Positions 27,363 through 37,537 of a DNA stretch of 64,000 nt are shown here, piece after piece. A program made the translations under genes and the position numbers. Positions within the stretch are counted from its first letter, which is position 1. Every line of letters begins with the position of its first letter. The stretch covers positions 77,812-141,811 of the forward strand of contig NW_022985089.1 in assembly GCF_010015585.1 (NCBI RefSeq). The letters run 5' to 3'. The notes under the pieces were generated by a model that saw only the letters and a list, made by a program, of their open reading frames with translations, was not told where the DNA came from and did no database searches. Source of the stretch: Eremomyces bilateralis CBS 781.70. Its lineage: Eukaryota; Ascomycota; Dothideomycetes; Eremomycetales; Eremomycetaceae.

Positions 27363-28970
27363 TTACTGTACAGTCTGGGCAGTCCTCGCATCAAGGGCCT
27401 GCTGTTCACGAATCTGGGCCAAGAGCTCGGGATACTACACGCATGGAATCGTTAGTCATCCTCCTTAGTCATCTTGAAATTGAAAAAGCATAAAGACAAG
27501 TCCGTCCTCAAGATGAGGAAAGAACCACTCACCCATCTTTCCCCAACATCGGGATGGCTTCTCACGCGATTCGCCAGCGTGGCTTCCCCAAGGTGTCCCC
27601 ATCGCCCCTTCTGGAACGTGAACTCGACGTCATCCTTCCGTCCGCCCTGCGCCCTCCTCAATTCCTCCCTGAGCACCCGTACGTCTGTCGGGACATCCAT
27701 TTCTTCGAACCGCGCATCATAACTGACGCCTTGGAAGAAGGGCACGCTGAATCGCGGCCCCGATCCCTTCAAGGGGCTCAGCACCCGATGCGTCGTGCTC
27801 GCACAGACGCCCGCCGTCATGGCCTCGAGCCCCTGCCCGATCGCCACCACCAGCGTCCCAGGGATCGGGGTCGCGTCGATCCACTGGCCGGCCTGGTTCT
27901 GCGCCTGGAGGCCGCGCTGCCCGCTCGCCTGCAGTAAGTACGAGGTTAACATGCTGTCTTTATGCGGGCCGACGCCCTGCCGTAGGGCGACCCTCTTCGG
28001 GTCGCTGAGGTTCTCGGCGTCCGGGTCGGCGGCTTCGATGGTGCATTCGGGATACTTGACGATCTTCAACTTGTGCTGCTGGTTGGCATCGAAGTAGCGG
28101 TCGAAGGCGTCGGCGGGGAGGCCGATGGCTTCCGCGATCAGGGAGGTGAAAAAGGTGGCGATAGAGGTCATGCGGGTGATGTATTCTTCGAAGATGGGGC
28201 GGAAGGTCGGGAGATGTTGCTCGGAGGGCCATTGGTTTGGCGCGAGTAGGTTGTGGTAAAGGGGTGCTTCGGGCCCCGGGATCGGATGTGGTGTGGAGAG
28301 GTCGAGCTGTTCGCGATGATCGGGGAGACGGGCGGTGGTTTCATTGTCGACCTGGAGATTGGAGTTGGTTATCCTGGGGGTTCAATTATATATCCTTGGT
28401 TATGAATAGCGTCTGGTCTTCGAATACATTCAAAGGGGGCGATATGCATGTAGCAGGGTTGGCTTTACTTTGTAACTATTCGGGCGGAAGGTGGATGTTT
28501 GACACCGTTCCTCATATTGGGATCAACAAGTGGACTCAATATGTAATGTACTTTGTATCCTTCGTTGACAGACAGTATTCTTTGGGTGAGTCCATAGGAC
28601 TACTTCCACCCGCTTACTCACGACGGATGACTTCAAGCATATCGAATAGGACAAACCATACGCGAAAACCAAAAATTGAAACACATGTCTGAAACAACCA
28701 AGAACTTACCCTACTCCAACCCAAGAAGCTCTTCTCATTCTTCATCTCGATCTTCTCCTTCTCCTCCAGCGGCAAGGCATCCTCGTCGAAGAACCGATGC
28801 GTCTCCTCGATCACTCGATCTACCAACTCCTGCGGAAGGCCGGTTTCCGACAGGTAAAGAAATCCGACGGTGATGAGGGCGGACCTTAAATCGGCCAGGA
28901 ACGTCGGCTTGGTGGAGGGATCCCGGGCCGCGGAGAGGGGAAGAATCGGGATGCTGGTGAAGGTGGACAT
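27363..28970 (-). CDS. 2-oxoglutarate/Fe(II)-dependent dioxygenase
   Basis: Three exons, complement(join(27363..27434, 27533..28351, 28710..28970)), 383 residues, all phase 0. The N-terminus is the non-haem dioxygenase domain (ALITVGFLYLSETGL, EMKNEKSFLGWSR). The catalytic jelly-roll carries the iron triad H-x-D in VGPHKDSMLTSYLLQ and a distal His in TTHRVLSP, followed by R-x-S (PRFSVPFF), which binds 2-oxoglutarate. It belongs to the isopenicillin N synthase/flavonoid oxidase fold group. Members hydroxylate or oxidise many small molecules, and the substrate here cannot be inferred. No secondary-metabolism backbone gene lies nearby. The first intron is unusually long (358 nt). The open frame crossing the second donor is not the true C-terminus; the spliced one ends AQTVQ. 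Confidence 0.9.
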
Positions 28971-29479
28971 GGTTAAGGAAAGGGCGAAATGACTGGGAGA
29001 TTCGTAGAGTATACAATGTAAAGAAAAGAAAAGAACGATTCAGGTAATTTCAATATTCTACAATGCTAGGAGGGAGGGAGAAAGCCGAAAGGGCGTGAAT
29101 AAATATATGTAGTTACCTAAGGTGGGGGGTGGGGTCAATAACTGATATTGCGCCATAGAGGAATTCGGTGGCGCTGTCATGAATCGGAGTAGGCGTTGGA
29201 GTTAGGTTCACTATCATGGAAGTATTTTAGTGGAATCAGTGCAGCTAACGAACGATTGTACTCCTGGTGTTTTATACACATAATGGACAAGAGGTAAATG
29301 CAGGTCGAATTTCCAACTTGTCTGATATCCAGGATCCATATCGAGAAACGACTAGAAGAAGAAGTACCGAAGTGCCGCATTTTCGACACTCAATGGACAA
29401 TTGTTACCAAAATCAGAGTATGGCATAGGTGGGAACTCCAGGTAACTATCAGAGAAAGACTGCATTCCCATTTTAGATC
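28971..29479. other. intergenic, dioxygenase promoter and uba4 3' flank
   Basis: About 510 bases between two minus-strand genes. It holds the dioxygenase promoter. An AT-rich tract with ATAAATATATG lies near 29100. No gene is seen. Confidence 0.55.
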
Positions 29480-31498
29480 TCAATACTCCGGAAAGTCTTT
29501 ATCCACATGTGTCCTCCATCCTCTCAGGCCATTTTTGATATCACCAACCCATCTCCTGCCGCTCAAATCCAACCCAGCCTCCTTGAACTTCTTCACCGTC
29601 ACTTGCGAATCGTTCCCAAACCGACAAACCACGTATATAGGCTTCTCCAGTGCCGCCTTATGTATGAAATGTACCCACGGCATCACCAGCTCGTTCCTCT
29701 GCCCCTCACTGACTTTCCCATCCACTTCCATCGCATTCTGATCCGGATTCGTTGACGGCGACGATGACGACGCGACTGATTGCTCTCTTGTCGAGGGATT
29801 CGACCGCACTGGTGCGTTGATTTGCGAGAACGGGATGTTGATACTCCCCTCAATACTGCAGAGGTCGAACTGCACGCGCTCTCGCACGTCGATCAGGACG
29901 TGATCTTTCGGGAGCCCGCGATCCAACACCGACCGTGTGGTTACGAGCGTCTTGGCGTATTCTCGTGGTGAGACGCGTTCGCGTGGATTCAAGATATTGG
30001 CCGGATTGGCAATGCCGCAGAACAGTTGGTAATCTAATGAACCCGAGCTCAAAGAGGCGAGCGAGACGGACGGCTGCTCAGAGCAGCAGGCGCAGCGTGG
30101 GCGGCGCGAGCGGAGGCGGATGGAGCGGAACGGTGGGGTTCCATATGCGGAAAATAGGAGTAAAGAAGGTGTCTCGGATTGAGAGGACAGGAGATGCGAA
30201 TCGTCGCTACTCGAGCCAGCGTGGCTGCCGCCGCTGTTACTCGGGCTGTTGCTGCTGCTGTACGCCGAATCCGAGCCCTTGCCTGGCTTGGAGACCCAGA
30301 AGAGGTCCGACACGATGACTTTAATGGCTTCGAGCGCCTGAAGGACGCCCATGACGCCCACCACTGGGCCCAAGACACCGCCCTCTCCACAGGTGACCAC
30401 GGTCTCGGCGGGAGGGGGCTTGGGGAAGACGCATCGGTAGCATGGACCGCCGGAGGAGTCGCCAGGCGCTCGAGGCGGGTAATTGAGGATCAGGAGTTGG
30501 CCCTCCATGCGGAGTGCGGAGGCCGAAACAAGGGTTTTGCCTAGGAGGACGCAAAGGTCGGATATCAGATATCGGGAGGCTGGGTTGTCGGTGCAGTCTA
30601 GAACCAGATCGTAGTGGCGGAAGATGTCCGGTGCATTTTGCGGGTTTAGATGAGTTCGGTGGGAGACGTATTTGATGGTTGGGTTCAAGCTACGCGATTG
30701 TCAGTATCCAGATCATGCAGAGTCCAGGTTGATGGTATACGATTTGAGGTAGAATGTGGCGCTGTCAACCTTCGACATGCCCACCTTTTCGGTCGTATGG
30801 AGGGTTTGGCGATGAAGGTTTGATTCTTCAACAATATCTCCATCCACGAGCCCGATGGTTCCAACTCCAGCACCAGCGAGATATGCTGCTGCTGGGCATC
30901 CCAGGCCTCCGACGCCAACGATAAGAACTGAGGTGTTCTTCAATCGTAATTGACCTGTTTTTTCATTTTAGCTGCTGAAGCGCAAACGTAACGGCTGTTT
31001 TCATGGAGATTTCATCTCACCATTGAGCCCAATTTCCGGTAAAATGAGCTGTCGACCATATCGCTTGTACTCCTGTGGCATTAACGGCCATGCGTTCTTC
31101 CTGGGGCTTTCATGGCCCAACACGCCCAGAATTTCCATCTGCCACGCATCCTGCCCGCCGCCGCTCAGGTCGAACGACATCTCCGGCTTTGCTTGCGCTT
31201 CCAGAATCGCCCTCTCCTCGGCATTATTCAATTGCACCTTCAATGCATGCAACTGTCTCTCACAGAGGGAGATCTGCTCCCGCAAATTCCTGATCGTCTG
31301 ATCCATGGTGTCGGAATACGCGGAATGGAACGAAGCAGCCTCTCCTGCTTTCCTGTAGCCACTATCTACTGGTTCTTGCAGGTCAAGATGGTCAAAAACT
31401 TCAGCAATCGTGTTGGGAGCGGGTTCCAGAGGGGGAAGGGGAGTCGGCTCTCTGTCCCCAATAATGTTTTCACCTTCCTCCAGGCCGTTGAGGGCCAT
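29480..31498 (-). CDS. uba4: Uba4/MOCS3-type adenylyltransferase-sulfurtransferase
   Basis: Three exons, complement(join(29480..30689, 30741..30954, 31021..31498)), up to 633 residues. Family members usually begin near a short coiled coil, which here starts at Met65 (position 31306, CACCATGG context), so the true protein may be 569 residues. The E1-like domain has the nucleotide loop [35 protein letters not shown], and zinc ligands CYRC and CACC. The catalytic Cys lies in [13 protein letters not shown] Ser/Gly-rich insert separates the zinc halves. The C-terminal rhodanese domain has the persulfide Cys in [10 protein letters not shown]. The enzyme activates and thiolates Urm1 and MoaD-like proteins, serving tRNA 2-thiolation and molybdopterin synthesis (Aspergillus cnxF is the named counterpart). 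It is cytosolic. Confidence 0.93.
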
Positions 31499-32978
31499 GA
31501 TTTGGTAGCCGCCAATATATTCTCCCGGCCGTTCTCGGTAACCAAAGGCCCTCAGGAGGCTTGGAGCTACTCTGCGGGCAGACTACCTAGGCTTTTCGAC
31601 CTGTTTGGGAATCCTGTTCCACCGCCCACGCTGACCTGCTGAGTGTTGGCGACTCGACGTGTCGCTACCCCACCACTCCGGAGTGATACGCAGAAATTTT
31701 GCGCGTCTGCGTTAGCCAGTGGGGAAGGATTTGGTGCTCCAGCCTAAGGGCTATGACCTAAGTACTGCCGGTGGCGCCTGGCGGGAGTGTGGTTATTACC
31801 GGTAGTAGTATTGCGGCTTAGACTATGGACGGTGTGGATGGTGTAGACTGCGGGGCGAATCTTAAATCGTTGGGTTCTGGGTTCTGGAAAGAGATTTGAG
31901 AAGATTGAGAGATTCAGAATGCACGAGTCAAGGGTTTCTCATATCAAAGAGGCGATGAATCATGATCCGCAACGCTAAAGTCGAGGCGAGTCTCCGACTC
32001 TCCATCATCCGCGCCTCCGAGTGCGGGGGATTCGCCAATGTTACGTTCTCCTGGGACCTGGGCCCCGGAGCCCTGCAGTCCTGGCTCCTGGACCCTCTTC
32101 CTTTCATCCGGTGATATCCCCCCAAGTCCCAAGTCTCCAGCCCGGACTTTCCCTGGTTGCTGCGGCTATATCGGTGGAATGCCAGCATATTTGGAGCGAA
32201 AAGCATAGCTATCGGATATTCGGATGGTTAGGTAGTAATTACTGAGCGGAATACTCCGTAATGATCGCTCCTTCGCATCTCCGTCTAATTCCCGCGAGGT
32301 ACTACTAGATCAAAACGGACCTTGTTAGGGGAAAGTGTGTGATGGGAAACCCCTCAGTATGAGCCCAGGAAGCCGAAGACGAGAATCTTCGTTCCATTGG
32401 TGATAGATCATCGACCCGAGACCTCCGAAGTCACGCCGTTGGAGGCTTGGAGTCTTGGACTGCTCTACGGCAACGGGCTACGGCTTACACTGGACGGACG
32501 GGCTGTAGTCATAGGACATTCGCTTTATCACCTGTTCCTGGACCAGGTCTACGGCCATTTACCCGAGAATGTGAAGCCACCAGAACCTCGAGTCGACACT
32601 CTCGAACTACTGAGCGACTAGACCCTTCTACAAGTTTCAAAGGAATTGCTCTATCTGTTAGGTGCAGCAGCCGCGTCAGGGCGGAAATTAGGAAATGCAA
32701 CTATGCAAGTGCTCGCTCGCCTAAGCTAACCGGAATGCCCTAAAAAGTGTGCTGTAGCCGATTATGGTATTACCCCACCCCGCATTTGCATATTTTGGCA
32801 CATACATAGTAGTACAGTTCTAGGCCTGATCAATTGGCCAAACCATGCAATGGTGCAGCTCACAACGCCGTGAGACCCGGCCATCTGCGGCCCTGGCCGG
32901 CCGTTGTCGGCAGCTTCCCCAATTCCCATGCATCAAGAAATGGACAACCCATCGTACACCCAAAACACGATCGTCGAT
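31499..32978. other. intergenic, uba4 promoter
   Basis: About 1.5 kb between two minus-strand genes, holding the uba4 promoter and the nup85 3' flank. Features are a perfect 12-bp palindrome CACTCCGGAGTG at 31674-31685 and a TACTCCGTAA motif at 32252-32261. Open frames are short and unconvincing. Confidence 0.55.
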
Positions 32979-35900
32979 TTACCGCTTCGTCGAAAAGATC
33001 GAGACCGCGTCTCCGTCGCCTTGCGTCCACGCTCTAGCAACCTCCTTCCCCAATGCTATCCGGAGCAATTGAACCACTTCCTTCCCGCCCATCCCTCGCT
33101 GCAGTCCCGTCCGCCAGTCCCAACCTCGCCGGACGTTCGACTCATCGTCCTTCTTCGGCCCTCGGACGAGGACGCCGCTGGCTTCGGCGCTCGGGTTCAC
33201 GGAGTCGGGTGCGCTGTCAGTCATCTCTGAGCTGCCGGCGAAGGAGAACTGGCTGGAGCCGGTGGTGAGGGCGGAGGTGGATTTGGCGAGGGAGGGGACG
33301 GATTTGGAGGCGAGAGAGCGGCGGGAGTGGGCGCGGTAGTCTTGGATGGCGGATTGCAACAGCTCCTCGTTCTGGGAAAAGATGCGGGAGGAGACGGTTT
33401 GCAGGTCTTCGGCGACGCGGAGCAGCACGAAGATCTGGGCGGTGATTAAGACGCATTGCGACTCTACGACACGGGTTCCTCGTTAGCTGCGGATGTCGGG
33501 TGCGGGAACGTGGGAAGTAGAACTTACGATTGACGAATGCCAGGGCTTCTCCCAGGAGCGTAAGTAAGCAGCCAACCTGAACGACGACGTCGATATCAGG
33601 ATCGAACAGACCGCCCCGGATAGGATCCGCCGCACTCTCGATGACCGCGATCAATGCAGCCGCAGCCTGCCGTCTCCTTTCCAAGGGCCGAAGTCGAGAT
33701 CTCCCTGAAGTCGGGTCGACGTCCTGGTCGCGTAACACGTAGAATCGCCGCAACGTCGCATAACCGCTTAAGTACTTGGACAACACTTCGGCGGCATCCG
33801 GGTCGATCCGGGCGAGCTGGGTCAGCGAGGTTTTCGGGGTATCGATGAAAGCCTTGAGCTGAGGATCTAGAGACTCGGATGGCGGATACGCTCTGGATTG
33901 CACCAGGCACCGGCTTATAAGAGTGTGGAGCACTTCCTTGATCTTGTCTGGATTTCGAGCTCGAGCGTAGTAGAGGAGTGCTTGGCCGAACTCTTCGCCA
34001 GACGCAGCAATGTTATCCGCAAAACGCTGGAATATGATTAGTCTCACTCCTAGATCTTCTTTCAACTTTACTGACCTCTGTGATCGACTTTGAGTAGTCA
34101 GGGAGCTCAAGTTTCTGGCAGAGATTGAGAAGCTTCTCCACCCGAGCAGGTGTCGTGATCGAAAGGGTCTCGAGCAATTTCGTGATTTCCATGTCCGCCT
34201 TCTCTCCATCGTTGAGCCGGCTGAGGACCTTCACTGCAATTTCCCAGCCTTCGACCACATCTTCTCGGCGTTCCAGCGTCTCCTCCTTCGAAAGGAGGTT
34301 GGCGTATTGCCGCAAATACTGATCTTTTACCGAGAAATCCGTTGTATCGTCGGCATTATCCATATCAAGCACCATCAGGTCACTCTTGTCAAATGTCTTC
34401 ATCAAATTCCCCGGTTTGTTGCGCCGCGAACTCAGCCATTGGCCGGCATCTGCCAGCTCGGCGACGGCGGAGGCAACGGTGATGGACCATCCCTTGATGA
34501 TACCCAACACCCCTTCAACGTCACCCACGAGGATAGACGCCAACCCCACCTCATTCGGGTTCAAGGTGTTCAGGGCGAGTTGTGTCTCGTTCTCCCCTTC
34601 GCGAAGGGCGCGGGTGAGCGCGGAGAACAGTCGCTTTCGGTACGCCAACGCCGGCGTCACATCTACCGTACGACTGCGGCGCTCCAGTCTGTTGACATAG
34701 TAACTCGACCCATACGTGTCTGCCTCGACATCTTCTTCGTCGCCATCCCACCAAACGGCAAGGCCGATAACAGCCTCCACCCAGTCGCATGAGGCCTTCA
34801 AGACCTCGTCTGGGACGCACATAAACATCATGAGGATGTCAATCAGGTATTCGGCAATTTCGATCGGCAGCAGCGATCCCGCGGCGCGTGAACTTCGCAA
34901 ACTATCACCGGCATCAAATTCCTCGTCACCCTCTGGCGTTTCATAGTTTCCCATTACGCGCATGTCTCGAATTGCCTGCTGAATTCTGCGTCGATAGAGC
35001 GCCCACTGCGCCCCTTTCATATCCCAATCTTCCGAGGTAACGGCAGGACACTGCTCGAGGACAGACACCGTCGCCGCCACAGCCTCATTGACGGCGACAA
35101 GCTGTGCGCCGGTATACCCTGACTCGGTAGCATAGCCGTCCTCCCCTGCGGTGTATGCGTTCCGGAAGTTGGCGCCGTTGAGTAGCTTGAGCACAGTCCT
35201 AAATTTCCCGCGTAGCAGCGATGAGAATATGACGTCCCAGAAGCTAGGGTTGGTAGAGTAGCCGGATTTCTCGGCTAGGACTTGTTCGAGTTCGGGGGCG
35301 CTTGGGTCATGGTAAGTGTTGAGCCATTCCAGCAGCAGCATTGGGATGGCAGCCTTCTTCGGCGGGAGTTTCTGTCTGAGTGAGCTTTGCGAACGGCGGA
35401 AGCTTGACGTCAACGGTTCTGGCCGAGCATAGCCGCTTGAAGGAAGGTACAGGTTAATTAGGATGCCCACTAGAAATGAGCATTTTTGGACCCAGGAATC
35501 CTCGTCGGTTGGGCCGATATGGTCTGCGGATGTGGTTCGCGTAGTCGGAATCCCGGCAGCATTCTCCCATAGCGTTTTGAGCTGATGAGCGACCAATGTG
35601 ACCTCCTCGTGTGATCCAGACGCGGACTCGGTATGAAGGAGCTTGGAGACCAGGTCTTCTGTCGAAATAATGAAGTCGCTGGGTTCATGGAGCGATGGTT
35701 CCGGCATAGACGCTGCAATGTCCTTTGCGATGCCTGTCATGTCGAGATCGCGCGGGAGTTTGCTCAGGGACATAGATTGGTTTGGATGTTCTTGTCGCGT
35801 CCGCTTTACACCCCTAGAATCAGCGACGCTGTTCTTCAATAGGTCATGCATGCCAAATGCCTTGCGGGTGCCCGGTTGTGCTAGAAGGTCGTCCATCGTC

Positions 35901-36418
35901 ATTTCTCGCTCATCCTCTTCTATCGCTTCATCACCGTCCATATCCTGCTCCTCATCCTCATAGTCATACTCATCCTCTTCGGCTCCATCGTCATATTCTG
36001 CGCCGCCTCGCCTTGATGACGCCAAATCGATTAGCGGTGGGCTGCTTTGCGGAGGAGGGTATCGGGTCGGTTGCGCCGAAGGGATGGCGGGATAATTGGT
36101 GTTGGCGCCAGAGAAGAAGGTTCGCGTCGTTTGGGGTCCTTGATTTGGAACGGAGAAGAGGGACGGAGCATCGCTAGACGGCTTGACAGCAAAGAGAGAG
36201 CCTTGGCTTGGTTTGAAGCTTGTTCCGGCTTGCGAGCTCCCGAAGACAGACGTCGGCGGAGGGCCAGCAGGAGTAAATGAGCCGGCGGTGTTGAGGTTGA
36301 AGGTAGGCGGAGGGCCGGCTGGTGTCGTTGACGGGTTGTCATTGAAACTGTCATTGAAGAGACGCGACCCCGGAGTGGACGGAGGAGGCGACGAGGACAG
36401 AGGTACTTGAAAGGACAT
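32979..36418 (-). CDS. nup85: nuclear pore Y-complex subunit Nup85
   Basis: Three exons, complement(join(32979..33463, 33528..34026, 34076..36418)), 1108 residues. Residues 1-130 are Pro/Ser-rich with a few FG-like spots, followed by an acidic patch of Asp, Glu and Tyr (about 140-170). The remainder is a helical alpha-solenoid with Nup85 family features (LLLEWLNTYHDPSAPELEQVL, FWDVIFSSLLRGKF, EIAEYLIDILMMFMCVPDEVLK, LRQYANLLSKEETLERREDVVEGWEIAVK). Nup85 sits in the short arm of the Nup84/Nup107 scaffold with Seh1 and shapes the pore membrane. It is longer than yeast Nup85 (744 residues), mainly by the disordered N-terminus. It is divergent from the SYLF gene across about 1.1 kb. The C-terminal tail is Ser-rich then Gly/Trp-containing and unassigned. 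Confidence 0.9.
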
Positions 36419-36663
36419 GATGTCGAGTCAAGGAGAGTCGGAGAATGGTTTGGTTACGAGAGGTTGAGTATTATGTGGTTCCTGGCGACATTCATGATGA
36501 TCCAAAGGATATGTAACCAAACACAGGGTCGTCTTTGTATGTATAGAGGATGTGATGGCAGCAGAGGCCTTCGGCGCAAATGCAGTGATGATGATATGAG
36601 TGCAGGACGTGAAGGACGTGTTGAAGTGTTGGCATTTGGCGTTTGGCAATAATAATCCACCCA

Positions 36664-36670
36664 CCAATCA
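36664..36670 (+). promoter_or_regulatory. CCAAT box between nup85 and SYLF gene
   Basis: CCAATCA matches the HAP/CBF consensus and lies about 250 bases upstream of the nup85 start. A chance match is possible. Confidence 0.3.
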
Positions 36671-37385
36671 GACACTCAATTGTCTAAGGTGCTTGTCTTT
36701 CTATGGAGATAAGATTCAAGACACGACATCTTCGGCTTCAGTTCTGGGCCATTCAAGAGTCGTACATATACAGTGAGACCTGAGAAATAATATATGCTTT
36801 CCTATATGTCGATTCTCTTTAATTGCATAAAGTTCTACCGCGTCTATACCTCAACAATATACTGTTCTACTGTGCCTGTCGTTGAGAGCATATCCAAGAT
36901 CTTCCAGAGTCCCAGTGGGTTTCACTCAACATTCAAGTATGTTCAGACATCAGAATGACCAATTGTCAGTGGATCGGCTCAACCTCGAGCCTCTCCACGT
37001 GTTTATATACCTAATGACCGAAACACGGATATCCTGGTTCCTCAACGCGTGGACATGAGAACTGAGAAACGGAACGGATTCGGTGCAGGGATGAGAAGAC
37101 GGTTCATCTGATGATTGGAGGGTCCAGTCATGCCACTCCGATCAGTCATTGTTTAAGCGGTGGCTGAACGGAAGAGGGTAAGCTTTTCACGGTTCCGTGG
37201 TGAGTTGGTGACGTGGGAGTCCAGAGCCACCGCTGCCAGTATCGCCTCCTCCGCAACCACCACCTCTTCGTCAGCCTTCTACCTGTCTCTTACCGTGCTC
37301 ATCCGAGCAGAATCCGTTCATGAATTTATAACCATATCTTTATCGACAAATCCCTCCTACTTTTACTCCTAGAACTTCCAATCTT

Positions 37386-37529
37386 ATGCTTCCTTGCTCT
37401 CGCTGCAAAGTCCGGCGCAATCCCCGAGATCCACTTCCATGCGATAGTACTCCCCGCGTTGATGGCGGAACCCCTCAGCTTACCACCTTCAAGACATTGA
37501 GTGCGCTATTCCGCGGCACAAGTGCCTAG
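37386..37529 (+). CDS. possible upstream ORF with zinc-cluster-like start
   Basis: A 47-codon frame begins MLPCSRCKVRRNPRD and stops with TAG nine bases before the SYLF gene ATG. The C-x2-C-K-x-R-R opening recalls the first half of a Zn2Cys6 cluster, but the later cysteines are not in the required spacing. If the leader covers it, it could act as an inhibitory upstream ORF. It could also be chance or a relic of a zinc-cluster gene. Transcription is unknown. Confidence 0.25.
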   Translation: MLPCSRCKVRRNPRDPLPCDSTPRVDGGTPQLTTFKTLSALFRGTSA

Positions 37530-37537
37530 ATTACGAT

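Larger units (their letters stand above)
36419..37537. other. divergent intergenic region
   Basis: About 1.1 kb between nup85 (leftward) and the SYLF gene (rightward). It has a CCAATCA box at 36664-36670 and a short upstream ORF at 37386-37529 just before the SYLF start. Nothing else is recognised. Confidence 0.6.

Noticed and set aside
27452-27532. Dioxygenase C-terminus read through to a stop at 27452
   Set aside because: A GTGAGT donor and a TAG acceptor give an in-phase final exon ending at 27363.
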